Positions 39,061-47,920 of a DNA stretch of 64,000 nt are shown piece by piece. Positions within the stretch are counted from its first letter, which is position 1. Each line of letters begins with the position of its first letter. The translations under genes and the position numbers were made by a program. Source of the stretch: Microvirga lotononidis (GTDB lineage: Bacteria; Pseudomonadota; Alphaproteobacteria; Rhizobiales; Beijerinckiaceae); contig NZ_CP141048.1 in assembly GCF_034627025.1 (NCBI RefSeq), forward strand, positions 124,001 through 188,000. The letters are read 5' to 3'. The notes under the pieces were generated by a model. The model did not search any database and was not told where the DNA came from. It worked only from the letters and a program-made list of their open reading frames with translations.

Positions 39061-39109
39061 GCTATGCCTGTCCTCCGCATCCAATGGGACGCCACGAGGG
39101 TAACTGGGC

Positions 39110-39883
39110 ATGGCCCGCCGTTTCAACCATATCGCATTCGTCGCCAGCGACGCGCCCGACGCCCAAAGTGCGCTCAAGATCCTCCAGGGCCTGTATGCCA
39201 ATGTTCGGCCTGAAGAGGCCGATGTCATCGTGGCCCTCGGCGGCGATGGGTTGATGCTGCAGAGCCTCCACCGGTTCATGGGCACCTCCAAGCCCATTTA
39301 CGGCATGAACAAGGGTACGGTCGGCTTCCTGATGAACGATTACCGGGAGGAAGACCTGTTCGAGCGACTGGAAGATGCCGAGCGCAGCGTCGTTCATCCC
39401 CTGTTGATGGTGGCCTGGGATATGCATGGGGTGGCGCATACGGCGCGGGCCATCAACGAAGTTGCCATGTTCCGGCAGACCTATCAGGCGGGGAAGCTCC
39501 GCATCAGCGTCGATTCCCACGTCCGCATCGCCGAACTGATCGCCGATGGAATCCTGGTTGCAACTCCGGCCGGCTCGACCGCCTATAACCTCTCGGTCGG
39601 CGGAACGATCCTGCCGCTCAATGCTCCTCTCCTAGCCCTGACGCCGATCTCGGCCTTCCGCCCTCGGCGCTGGCGCGGCGCACTCCTGCCTGACCACGCC
39701 AAGATTCAAATCGAGGTTCTCGAAGCCGAGAACCGGCCCGTCAGCGCGGTGGCCGACCACACGGAATTCCGCAATGTTTCCCACGTGCACGTTTCCATGG
39801 ACCGCAGCGTCGATCTGGTGATGCTGCACGATCCCGGTCACAGCCTGGACGAACGGATCCTGCGGGAGCAGTTCGGCTATTGA
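39110..39883 (+). CDS. nadK: NAD kinase
   Basis: NAD kinase makes NADP from NAD in the cytosol. The 257-residue product has the GGDG nucleotide motif in [16 protein letters not shown] (about residues 40-55), [14 protein letters not shown] and the second conserved block [20 protein letters not shown]. Length matches the short rhizobial form. It probably forms a unit with the MaoC gene about 50 nt downstream. Confidence 0.95.
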   Translation: MARRFNHIAFVASDAPDAQSALKILQGLYANVRPEEADVIVALGGDGLMLQSLHRFMGTSKPIYGMNKGTVGFLMNDYREEDLFERLEDAERSVVHPLLMVAWDMHGVAHTARAINEVAMFRQTYQAGKLRISVDSHVRIAELIADGILVATPAGSTAYNLSVGGTILPLNAPLLALTPISAFRPRRWRGALLPDHAKIQIEVLEAENRPVSAVADHTEFRNVSHVHVSMDRSVDLVMLHDPGHSLDERILREQFGY

Positions 39884-39935
39884 AGCAGCAAAGGCATGGG
39901 ATCCAACATGCCGGTCAAAACGATGAGGTGAAGTC

Positions 39936-40415
39936 ATGAGCGATGAGAGCAGGCACCCGAGGGGCGGCCTCTATTTCGAGGATTTCGTCGTCGGAACGAC
40001 CATCAGGCACCGCCTTACCCGAACGGTGACGCAAATGGACAACATGCTGTTCTCCAACATGACGCTGAACCCGCAGCCCCTCCATATCGACGCGCATTTC
40101 TGCGCCACTGAGACGGAATGGGGTAAGCCGCTCATGAACTCTCTGTTCACCCTCGGCCTCATGATCGGCATCTCCGTCAACGACACCACCGTAGGGACGA
40201 CCATCGCCAATCTCGGCATGACGGACGTGAAGTTTCCCGCGCCTCTGTTCGAAGGCGATACGGTCAATGCGACGACGGAGATCGTCGCCAAGCGCGAGTC
40301 GAAATCGCGACCCGACGCGGGCATCGTGGACTTCGTTCACCGCGCCTACAAGCAGGACGGCACGCTCGTGGCCGAATGCCGCCGCCAGGCCTTCATGCGC
40401 AAGAGGAGCGCCTGA
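39936..40415 (+). CDS. MaoC-family (hot-dog fold) dehydratase/hydratase
   Basis: The 159-residue protein is a MaoC-like enoyl-CoA hydratase with YFEDFVVGTTIRH at the N-terminus, the hydratase motif TLNPQPLHIDAHFCATETEWG with the catalytic Asp/His, and FPAPLFEGDTVNATTEI. GAGGTGA gives a good SD. Its stop overlaps the next ATG (TGATG), so it is coupled to a CitE-like lyase; a CoA-thioester hydration-then-cleavage pair is the natural inference. Confidence 0.88.
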   Translation: MSDESRHPRGGLYFEDFVVGTTIRHRLTRTVTQMDNMLFSNMTLNPQPLHIDAHFCATETEWGKPLMNSLFTLGLMIGISVNDTTVGTTIANLGMTDVKFPAPLFEGDTVNATTEIVAKRESKSRPDAGIVDFVHRAYKQDGTLVAECRRQAFMRKRSA

Positions 40416-41290
40416 TGCGCTCGCTGCTATTCGTGCCGGGCGACAGCCGGAAGAAGCTCGAGAAAGCCATGAACTCGGGAGCCGACGTGCTCCTCATCGA
40501 CCTGGAGGATTCGGTTGCGCTCGATGCAAAGCAAGAGGCCCGGCGCATCACGGCCTCCTTCCTCGCCGAGCAGCGTAGCGTAGCGCAACGTCCCCGCCTC
40601 TTCGTGCGCGTCAACGGACTCACGACAGGCCTGATCGACGCGGATCTCGACGACGTCATCCGCGCTGCCCCCGATGGCATCGTTCTGCCCAAGACGATCG
40701 GAGGTCCCGACGTCGCGCATCTGGGAGCCAAGCTGGCGGTGCGGGAGGCGGAATTCGGTCTGGAAGACGGGGGTACCCGCATTCTCGCCATCGCCACGGA
40801 GAACGCCGCCGGCGTGTTCGCGCTCGGCACCTTCGCAGGCGCGAGCCATCGTCTCATGGGCCTGACCTGGGGTGGCGAGGACCTGTCGGCCGATCTCGGC
40901 GCCGAGACCAATCGCACCGATGACGGCGCCTATACGGACCCATACCGCCTCGCCCGCTCTCTCACCCTTCTCGGCGCCGCGGCGGCCGGAATCGACGCGA
41001 TCGATTCCGTCTTTACCAATTTCCGGGACACTGCCGGGCTGGAAGCCGAATGCCGAGCGGCCCGGCGGGATGGTTTCGCCGCCAAGATGGCGATCCATCC
41101 GGCTCAGGTTCCTGTGATCAACGAGACCTTCACCCCTTCAGCCGAGGCCATCGAAAGAGCCCGGGCCGTGATCGTGGCCTTCAAAGCCCATCCGGGAGCT
41201 GGTGTCGTCGGGGTCAACGGCGAGATGCTCGACCGCCCTCACCTCCTGCGTGCCGAGCGCCTCCTGCGGCGCGCGGGCCGACTGGCTTGA
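40415..41290 (+). CDS. HpcH/HpaI/CitE-family CoA-ester lyase
   Basis: This 291-residue TIM-barrel enzyme starts MRSLLFVPGDSRKKLEKAMN and has the CitE features ADVLLIDLEDSVA (metal-binding Glu/Asp), RPRLFVRVNG, ATENAAGVF, LTWGGEDLSADLG and the C-terminal AIHPAQVPVIN. Relatives are citrate lyase beta, malyl-CoA/methylmalyl-CoA lyases and (3S)-malyl-CoA thioesterase. Coupling to a MaoC hydratase favours a mesaconyl/methylmalyl-CoA-type reaction, but the substrate is not proven. Confidence 0.87.
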   Translation: MRSLLFVPGDSRKKLEKAMNSGADVLLIDLEDSVALDAKQEARRITASFLAEQRSVAQRPRLFVRVNGLTTGLIDADLDDVIRAAPDGIVLPKTIGGPDVAHLGAKLAVREAEFGLEDGGTRILAIATENAAGVFALGTFAGASHRLMGLTWGGEDLSADLGAETNRTDDGAYTDPYRLARSLTLLGAAAAGIDAIDSVFTNFRDTAGLEAECRAARRDGFAAKMAIHPAQVPVINETFTPSAEAIERARAVIVAFKAHPGAGVVGVNGEMLDRPHLLRAERLLRRAGRLA

Positions 41291-41298
41291 CCCGCGAC

Positions 41299-41393
41299 TA
41301 GAGCTGTTTCCACTGGCGTGGAATCATCTCTCTTCTCTGCTGAGACGCATTTTTTGACGGTGAACCGGATCCACTTCGCGGAAAAATGCTCTA
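41299..41393. repeat. Dispersed palindromic repeat, TAGAGC...GCTCTA type
   Basis: A 95-bp unit opens TAGAGC and closes GCTCTA. It contains GGTGAACCGGATCCACTTC and CGGAAAAATGCTCTA, the layout of a family with other members at 56382, 56445 and 61221. It sits just after the CitE-like gene. Confidence 0.65.
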
Positions 41394-41488
41394 ACGTCGG
41401 CGCCGAAGTCTTTTCCGCAGGCTTCGACGGCGGTCACCGAGCGAGTAGGCTTGAAACACGCGCGTAACGTTCCCTACGTTGGCCTCTC

Positions 41489-42247
41489 TCAGTTGAAGCT
41501 GTAGCGCACGCCGAACCGCATCTCGTGGGCGCCGATCGATTCCATGTCCACTCCAATGCCGGTGTCGTAAGACCGTGTCTTCACCGAACCGAGACTGGCA
41601 TAGCGGTATCCAAGATCGAGTGTGAAGTTCGACGACAACTGGTAACCGACACCGGCCATCAGCGCCCAGGCGAGGCTGAAATCGTCACCGCCGGCAAAGC
41701 GTAAGAAGGTCTCGTTTCCTGTCGCCGGATCGTAGGTCGCCAGCACATGACGAGAGAAAATGTTGTGCGCCATGCCGATACCGGCGCCGATATAAGGGGT
41801 GAAACCCATCACCGGTCTGAAATCAAGGTAACCATTGACCATGAAGGTTGAGGATTCGAACTGGGCTTGATCCGCAATCGATACGGCGGTGAGAGAGAAT
41901 GGAGCGACGACCCCTTTGAAGCGGGCGTCGAAGGTATGGTCCAGCGTTACGTCCGCACGGACATTGGCATTGAAGCGGTAACCAACGCCCGCCCCCACAA
42001 CGGCGGCATTATTCAGGCTTTCGTCGCCGAGACTGCTCGTGAATGGTTGATCGGCGAAGTCCGCCTCAGGACGCTTGTAGTCGACGTAGCCGACCGTACC
42101 TCTTAGATACAATCCGCGAGCGCTTTCCCTATAATCTCGCCCCACGGAAGACGAGGATACGAAGACCCGGGACAGGTCGGCCGCCATGGCAGCCGAACTT
42201 AGTGCCGCAAAAAGCCCGGTCAGGGCCGCAATACTGATTGTTTTCAT
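41489..42247 (-). CDS. Outer-membrane beta-barrel protein, Omp25/Omp31-like
   Basis: The 252-residue product has a signal peptide (MKTISIAALTGLFAALSSAA, cleaved near MAAD). The mature chain has alternating beta-strands with LYLRGTVGYVDYKR, GAGVGYRFNANVRADVTLDH, FTPYIGAGIGMAHN and FTLDLGYRYASLGS, ending in an aromatic-terminal strand HEMRFGVRYSFN. These are marks of small eight-stranded barrels abundant in rhizobia. GAGAAGC precedes the ATG. The function is structural or unknown. Confidence 0.87.
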   Translation of the reverse strand: MKTISIAALTGLFAALSSAAMAADLSRVFVSSSSVGRDYRESARGLYLRGTVGYVDYKRPEADFADQPFTSSLGDESLNNAAVVGAGVGYRFNANVRADVTLDHTFDARFKGVVAPFSLTAVSIADQAQFESSTFMVNGYLDFRPVMGFTPYIGAGIGMAHNIFSRHVLATYDPATGNETFLRFAGGDDFSLAWALMAGVGYQLSSNFTLDLGYRYASLGSVKTRSYDTGIGVDMESIGAHEMRFGVRYSFN

Positions 42248-43317
42248 CGAAGCTTCTCTACTCACGGAACACGCGTTCTGCCACGTTATTTCAGACGCAT
42301 TGTTATGTTATTCATGATCAAATGAAGAATGTGTTAAGCTTAAATTGCGGTTCCCAAAGAGGTCGAGCGCGACCTTTCTCGACAGACAGGATGCGGGCTA
42401 TCCAAGCTATTCTCGTACCCAACTGGACCGGCGAACCTCCAGCGCCCCTCTCTCACACAGGGCATGAGCTGGCTCATTACGAAGCAGATGCACTTCGGCA
42501 TCAGTTTCGATGGTTTCGGAGAGGAGACTCTATTCCGTCACGGCCTCTCACTCACCGGCCGATCACACATAAACGCATGATGAGATTAGCTATATTCCAG
42601 CGATGCGTGAGAAATCTACCTCAACCGGGACGAGGTACGTTGCAGTGCAAGGGTAATCACGGATTGGATCTACCGGCTTGGTCTTTCTTGCATAGCAGCA
42701 ACATAACAAATGCAACAATGCAAATTATATCTACAGATGTCGCTACGGAAGTTGCAAATTTGCACGCCCTGAGCAGACGAAGCCGCCGCGACGTTCGGCA
42801 TCGTCTAAGCAATTGTAATATATAGGTTTGTTTCGCAAACCGGGTGTATTACAACGGCCAAACAACGAATGGCGCACATGGCTGTAACGCTCGTTACATT
42901 GGTTCAGGCAATCTCTTAGACAGATGCTGCCCGTTGAGTCCCCTGAAGAAACGATATTTGGGCTTTGCTAGCCTAAAAAATTAATAATATATCATTATAC
43001 GAATGAAGGCTGGCCCTGGGAGCGAAACGATTCCGCCCCAGAGGACCAAGCTCACACTGATGATCGAACTGTGATTGCAACGTGGCGCAAGCATTGGAGA
43101 AGGCCATGCGTATCGGTCACACCGCATTTGGTACGCCCTGCCAAACCGGGACAGCCATTGCGCACACCGCTCGACACTACGAAGCCCAGCAACGATGCGG
43201 AGTTCTTCCTGCTCGGGAATTTGGAGATTAACAGCGACATGCAGCGCCGCTTCATCGAGGGAGCAGGCGTCGTCGGGCCCTACGGGCATATCGTCAACCT
43301 TAAACCGGAGAAGCCCA
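42248..43317. other. Gene-poor, AT-richer kilobase
   Basis: Base composition drops clearly compared with flanks (for example around 42290-42330, 42690-42750 and 42960-43010). A 195-codon plus-strand frame at the left and a 91-codon frame at the right lack SD sites and recognisable domains. A small hairpin GGTTTG/CAAACC lies at 42825-42841. I see no mobile-element ends. Confidence 0.45.
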
Positions 43318-43653
43318 ATGCTCGCAAGAAGATCGCCAAACCTTAAGATGTCTCTGATGGCGTGCGCTGGGTTCCTGCCGATGCTCGTTCTGGGCGCATG
43401 CGCGGACTACGTAAAGCACAGCGACACGATCACGGCATCCGCCGGAGACGCAATAGCGCACAACAAGGTCGTGCAAATCGACGATCCATGGCCTCGGGCC
43501 TCTGCGAACACCCGCATTATGGGCAACGGCAAAAGGGTCGATACAGTGACAAGGCGCTATCTCAGAGGCGCTCCCTCCTCTTCGAACTCGATGTCAACTT
43601 CGCCCCAGACATCGAGTTCGCCCAGTCCACAAGGCTCGCCTCCTGCGCAATAA
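43318..43653 (+). CDS. Small lipoprotein with DPWPR motif
   Basis: The 111-residue product has a lipoprotein signal MSLMACAGFLPMLVLGACAD (lipobox LGAC) after a basic n-region. The mature part carries SDTITASAGDAIAHNKVVQI, DDPWPRASANTRIMGNGKR and VTRRYLRG, then a Ser/Pro-rich tail. GGAGAAG seven bases upstream fixes the start. From memory, similar DPWP lipoproteins are scattered in rhizobial genomes and plasmids, with unknown function. It lies at the edge of the AT-richer stretch. Confidence 0.7.
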   Translation: MLARRSPNLKMSLMACAGFLPMLVLGACADYVKHSDTITASAGDAIAHNKVVQIDDPWPRASANTRIMGNGKRVDTVTRRYLRGAPSSSNSMSTSPQTSSSPSPQGSPPAQ

Positions 43654-43663
43654 GCTATGGAAG

Positions 43664-43703
43664 TTCAACTCCAAGGACGGCTCTGTCTGTCCTTGGAGTT
43701 GAA
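43664..43703. terminator. Long perfect inverted repeat between converging genes
   Basis: TTCAACTCCAAGGAC (43664-43678) is exactly mirrored at 43689-43703, a perfect 15-bp stem with a 10-nt loop. It stands between the lipoprotein stop and the end of the Mla operon, so it may end both transcripts, although no true U-run follows on either side. Confidence 0.55.
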
Positions 43704-43841
43704 TAAGAGAAAAACTACTCTTGCTTGATCGAGTGCGCGAGGATGGGACCTCGCCCGCTCAGAGACCTCGTTCCAGCCAGCCCTGACCCTTCAGATCCGA
43801 GCGATAGCTCAATGGTCGTTTGAGACCAGTGCAGATCCCCT

Positions 43842-44531
43842 TTAAGTCGGCGCCTGCTCCTTGGCCGGAGCCTGCGATTGGCTGCTGACGTCGCCGGGCT
43901 CCTCGCGCCGGGGCAGATGGCTTCCACTCACCCAGCGCACGATATCGAGCATGACGACCGACAGGGCCTCGTCGAGGGCGCGGGCGGCGTTCGGGGCGTC
44001 CACAGAGCTGGTGGGGACCCTGGCGCGGAAAATGCGGCCGTTGACGATGCGGCCATTTTGATCGGCCACGATCTTTACTGATATCTCTGCCACCGCCTCA
44101 TTCTCAGGCGTCGCGATCTCGAACCGGCGCAGCTCCGAGATAAGCTGGACGTCGGCCACGGCGCCGCTGCTCGGGCGCGCCACGCCTCGGAGCTGGGAGG
44201 CGTTCTCGAACGTGTTGATCAGGCGCGTCTGGATCAGGCGCGGCAGGTTGTCGGCCCACTGCCCTCCCCCGATGAAGGACACGGAGCCGCTCGCGTCCTT
44301 GACCAGGATCTGCTGGGTCGAAAGCGCCTGGAGGGCCGCCGGCTCGTTGACCAGAAGCTGAACGCCGGCTGCCCCCCGGATCCGGGAGGTCGGGGCCGAG
44401 AGATCGAACGTCGCCGGTGCAGGACCTGACGAGCAGGCGCCGGTCAAGGCCGCCAACACCAGAACCGGGGCAAGTCCCCGGAACAGGCCGGCTCGTTCAG
44501 TCTGGAGGAGTGACACTGAGGATCCACGCAT
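43842..44531 (-). CDS. ABC-type transport auxiliary lipoprotein (PqiC/LetC-like)
   Basis: The 229-residue lipoprotein has signal and lipobox LTGAC (Cys about 33). It matches the auxiliary lipoprotein family with YDL-like opening TFDLSAP, RIRGAAGVQLLVNEPAALQA, GGGQWADNLPRLIQTRLINT and VADVQLISELRRFEI. It is the last gene of an MCE operon (9 nt after mlaD), where such proteins are thought to act in the periplasm or at the outer membrane in lipid transfer. Confidence 0.85.
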   Translation of the reverse strand: MRGSSVSLLQTERAGLFRGLAPVLVLAALTGACSSGPAPATFDLSAPTSRIRGAAGVQLLVNEPAALQALSTQQILVKDASGSVSFIGGGQWADNLPRLIQTRLINTFENASQLRGVARPSSGAVADVQLISELRRFEIATPENEAVAEISVKIVADQNGRIVNGRIFRARVPTSSVDAPNAARALDEALSVVMLDIVRWVSGSHLPRREEPGDVSSQSQAPAKEQAPT

Positions 44532-44540
44532 GAAGGTTAC

Positions 44541-45878
44541 TTAACGGCGTCCATTGTATTGGGGGAGATTGGGGCTACCACCGAAAATAAACTGCTGTGG
44601 ATTACGTTCGATGCTGCGGACCGCCCGGCTGATATCGCCCAGGGTCTTGCGCCCTTCCACGGCCAGTGCCTCGTATTCCCGCAAGCCCGATTCCGTGAAG
44701 CGGTTGACGCCGCCCAGGATGCCTTGAATGCCCTCGGTTCGGGTGTTGAGGTCGTTGGCGAGTTCGCGCACGGCCACGGCGGCCGCCCGGATCTCGTCGA
44801 AGGCGCTCTTGCCGGATTCGCCGGAAGCCGAGCCGAGGAACTTCTCGGCGCCCGCCAGAACGCTGTCGATCTTGTCGGCCGACCGGTTGAGCTTTTCGGT
44901 GATGGAGCGCGCCTCCTGGATCGCCTTGTCGATATCCGGGCTGCGGCGGCTCAGGGTCTGGGTGAAAGTGTCCACGTTGTCGACCGTGCGGCCGATCTTG
45001 GCCGGGTCGATCGCCTTGGTGACCTCCGCGATCTCGGCCACTGCCGTATCGAGCTTCGGCGCGGTCTCGTTCAGCCGCGCGATCAGGCTCGCCGCATCCT
45101 TGAGGGCGTCGCTCACGACCTGCCGGTTCTCCCCGAGAGCCGTGGTAAAGTTGTCGACATTCTCCACGATGCGGGCAACCCGCTGGCGGTCGACGGAGCG
45201 TACGACCTCATCGACATTCGTCGCCAGGGTCTCGAGCTTCTCGGCGAGAGGCCCCACCTTCTCGGCCGCCTGACCGACCTGAGCCAGGAAGCGGTCGATG
45301 CCCTCGGCATTCTCGCCCAGAGCCTGAGAGAAGCGCTCCACATTCTGGACGGTCCGATTGATGGATCCCTCATTGTCGGCAATGACCCGGCCGACCCGTT
45401 CGAGCACGTCGTCGGCGCGGCGGGCGATGTTGCGTGCGGTTTCGATCAGGTCCTGGAAATCGGAACGATCGGCGAAGATCGTCGGCATCGGCTGGCCCGG
45501 GCCCGCCACGAGCGGCGGAGCGCCCGCCTCGCCGCCCGACAGGCCGACATTGGCGACACCGGTCAGTCCCTGGTACTCCAGGCGGGCCCGCGTGTCGGAC
45601 CGGATCGGCGTATTGCTGTTGACCGTCGCGATGGCGACCACGCGGCGGGGGTCCTCCGGCAGAAGGTCGAGGCTCGTCACCTCGCCGACCCGCAGGCCGT
45701 TGAAGGACACGCTCGATCCCTGGGACAGTCCCGAGACCGAGCCGGAGAACACGATGCGGATGTTCTGGCGCGCCTGTCCCCGTTCTCCGCCGGAGAACCA
45801 GTAGACGAAGCCGAAGGCGGCTGCGATCACCGCCAGGGTGAAGAGGCCGATCAAGGCGTAGTTTGCACGCGTTTCCAT
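44541..45878 (-). CDS. mlaD: MCE-domain lipid-transport protein, MlaD family
   Basis: The 445-residue protein begins METRANYALIGLFTLAVIAA with one membrane helix. The MCE domain follows at about residues 38-118 (IRIVFSGSVSGLSQGSSVSF, NGLRVGEVTSLDLLPEDP, TRARLEYQGLTGVANVGLSG). A long helical stretch to about residue 430 has repeated NVDxFxxxLxxN motifs. MCE hexamers form periplasmic lipid channels; the long helical tail may form a needle-like tube. It follows the ATPase by 8 nt. Confidence 0.92.
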   Translation of the reverse strand: METRANYALIGLFTLAVIAAAFGFVYWFSGGERGQARQNIRIVFSGSVSGLSQGSSVSFNGLRVGEVTSLDLLPEDPRRVVAIATVNSNTPIRSDTRARLEYQGLTGVANVGLSGGEAGAPPLVAGPGQPMPTIFADRSDFQDLIETARNIARRADDVLERVGRVIADNEGSINRTVQNVERFSQALGENAEGIDRFLAQVGQAAEKVGPLAEKLETLATNVDEVVRSVDRQRVARIVENVDNFTTALGENRQVVSDALKDAASLIARLNETAPKLDTAVAEIAEVTKAIDPAKIGRTVDNVDTFTQTLSRRSPDIDKAIQEARSITEKLNRSADKIDSVLAGAEKFLGSASGESGKSAFDEIRAAAVAVRELANDLNTRTEGIQGILGGVNRFTESGLREYEALAVEGRKTLGDISRAVRSIERNPQQFIFGGSPNLPQYNGRR

Positions 45879-45886
45879 CGTTACCC

Positions 45887-46690
45887 TTACGCGCCGCCGG
45901 CCATGACCGCGCGTGCCCGTTTTCCATGAAAATAAGAGCGGAGCCACGGGTGATCCGATTCCAGCATCACCTCGATGGGACCCTCCGCGAGAATTTTTCC
46001 CTCGCCCAGAGCCGCTATGCGGTCGCAGACCGAATAGAGGCTGTCTAGGTCATGGGTTACCATGAATACCGTCAGGCCTAAAGTCCGCTGTAACGTCGCA
46101 ATAAGGTCGTCGAACTCGCCGGCGCCGATGGGATCGAGACCCGAGGTCGGCTCGTCGAGGAAAACGATCTCAGGATCGAGGGCGAGAGCCCGCGCCAGAG
46201 CCGCGCGCTTGATCATGCCGCCGGACAGCTCGGACGGCAGCTTGTCGGCCGCATCCGGATTGAGGCCCACCATCTCGATCTTGAGCATGGCCAGTTCGTC
46301 GAGCAGCCGGTCCGACAGATGCAGGTATTCCCGCATCGGCACCTGAATGTTCTGCTTCACGGTCAGGGCCGAGAACAGGGCGCCCTGCTGGAACAGCACG
46401 CCCCAGTGCCGCTCGAGCTGGCGGCGTCCCTCGGCGGAGAGTTCGTCGAGGTTCTGGCCCAGAACCTCGATGGTGCCCGCCCGCTTGGGGACGAGCCCGA
46501 GAATGGCCCGGGTCAGGACCGACTTGCCCTGGCCCGAACCGCCGACGAAGCCCAGGATCTCTCCGCGGTAGACGTCGAGATCGAGCCCCTTGAGGATTGT
46601 CCTCTCTCCGAAGCCGACCTCGACCCCGCGGACGCGGATGATCACGTCGTGGGTCTCCAGAGAAGCGGGGTGGCGCCGTTCGAGCATCAT
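45887..46690 (-). CDS. mlaF: ABC transporter ATPase, MlaF family
   Basis: This 267-residue ATPase drives the MCE lipid transporter from the cytoplasm. It has Walker A GGSGQGKS, Q-loop VLFQQGALFSALTV, signature LPSELSGGMIKRAALARAL, Walker B EIVFLDEPTSGLDPIG and the switch histidine in MVTHDLDSLYSV. It begins one base after the permease stop with two adjacent ATGs; either could be used. Confidence 0.93.
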   Translation of the reverse strand: MMLERRHPASLETHDVIIRVRGVEVGFGERTILKGLDLDVYRGEILGFVGGSGQGKSVLTRAILGLVPKRAGTIEVLGQNLDELSAEGRRQLERHWGVLFQQGALFSALTVKQNIQVPMREYLHLSDRLLDELAMLKIEMVGLNPDAADKLPSELSGGMIKRAALARALALDPEIVFLDEPTSGLDPIGAGEFDDLIATLQRTLGLTVFMVTHDLDSLYSVCDRIAALGEGKILAEGPIEVMLESDHPWLRSYFHGKRARAVMAGGA

Positions 46691-46691
46691 C

Positions 46692-47840
46692 TCAGTAATT
46701 TATCGCTGCAAAGAACATGGCAAAGAGGCCATCGAGCACGATGACCATGAAGATGGCCTTCACCACCGAGGAGGTGACATGGCGGCCCAGGGATTCGGCG
46801 GACCCCTCAACAGCCAGACCCTCAAGGGTGGCGATGATGCCGATCACCAGGGCCATGAATGGGGCCTTGATCATCCCGACCAGGAAGGTGTTCATTCCCA
46901 CGGCGGCCCGGAGGCGGTTCAGGAAGATGTCCGGGCTGATATCGCCGTAGACCCATGTGGTCAGGCCGCCTCCGACGAGCGCCGCGATCGACGCGATGAA
47001 GGCCAGGAGCGGCAGGCCGATCACCAGCGCCATAATGCGCGGGACGATGAGAACCTCGATGGGGTCGAGGCCCATGACCCTCAGCGCATCGATTTCCTCG
47101 CGCATCTTCATGGAGCCGATCTCGGCCGTGAACGCGGAACCCGACCGGCCCGCCACCATGATGGAGGTCAGCAGCACGCCCAGTTCGCGCAGCACCAGGA
47201 TACCGATCAGGTCGATGACGAAGGGCGTCGCACCGAATTTCACGAGCTGGAAGATGCCCTGCTGCGACACGATGCAGCCGACGAGGAACGAGATCAGGAC
47301 GATGATCGGCACACCGCGATAGGCGATCTGCTCCAGCTGGTTGATCACGGCCGTTCCCCGGAAACGGCGGGGATGAAGGATCACGCGGATCATGGCCGCG
47401 ACGAGTTCGCCCAGGAACCCGACGCCTCCGACCATGTCCTTGCCGGCACCGGCGACGCTCTGGCCCACATCGACGAGGAAATCCACGAAGCGGGAGTGTC
47501 GCGGCTTCGGCTCACCCCGAAAGTCGCGGTAGGCCGCCTCGTCGAGAAGGATCTTCTGCTCGGGAGAGGCATTGGCGAAATCCACCTGCCCTCTGGCGGA
47601 CAGCTCATGCCGGGTCCGATTGAGCGTCCAAGCGCCGAGAGTATCGAGACGCTCGACGCCGGTCAGATCGAGGATGAGAGGAAAGCTCTCGGCCCCGTCG
47701 GCGATTTCACCGGCCAGGGCCTCCACCTTCTGGGCATGCGGAGCGGTCCAGGGACCGGCCAGCCGGGCTGTCATCCGCCCTCCGGCGCGGTCGATTGTGA
47801 CTTCCGGCTCTCGAGCCAAGGTGCTCTGCGCCACGATCAT
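46692..47840 (-). CDS. mlaE: MlaE-family ABC permease with N-terminal STAS domain
   Basis: The permease has an N-terminal STAS-like domain (about residues 10-105, with LILDLTGVERLDTLGAWTLN) that plays the part of a separate MlaB. Five or more membrane helices follow with FLVGCIVSQQGIFQLVKFGA, VLRELGVLLTSIMVAGRSGS and AEIGSMKMREEIDALRVMGL, the MlaE signatures. I place the start at MIVAQSTLARE (382 residues), but an upstream in-frame TTG at 47888 cannot be excluded. First gene of the operon; divergent from the epimerase. Confidence 0.92.
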   Translation of the reverse strand: MIVAQSTLAREPEVTIDRAGGRMTARLAGPWTAPHAQKVEALAGEIADGAESFPLILDLTGVERLDTLGAWTLNRTRHELSARGQVDFANASPEQKILLDEAAYRDFRGEPKPRHSRFVDFLVDVGQSVAGAGKDMVGGVGFLGELVAAMIRVILHPRRFRGTAVINQLEQIAYRGVPIIVLISFLVGCIVSQQGIFQLVKFGATPFVIDLIGILVLRELGVLLTSIMVAGRSGSAFTAEIGSMKMREEIDALRVMGLDPIEVLIVPRIMALVIGLPLLAFIASIAALVGGGLTTWVYGDISPDIFLNRLRAAVGMNTFLVGMIKAPFMALVIGIIATLEGLAVEGSAESLGRHVTSSVVKAIFMVIVLDGLFAMFFAAINY

Positions 47841-47920
47841 CCCTTCGGCGTTGATTCCGCTTGGTGATAGCGTGTCATTGAGCCACAAGTCGAGACGAAG
47901 TTAAGAAGAGACTGAAGAGA

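Noticed and set aside
42238..42825. 195-codon plus-strand frame after the outer-membrane protein
   Set aside because: It starts inside the opposite gene's 5' end, has no SD, and its translation shows no hydrophobic pattern, domain or codon bias.
43071..43346. 91-codon frame overlapping the lipoprotein start
   Set aside because: The end reads plausibly, but no SD supports any start, it overlaps the well-supported lipoprotein in another frame, and the composition of the first half looks random.
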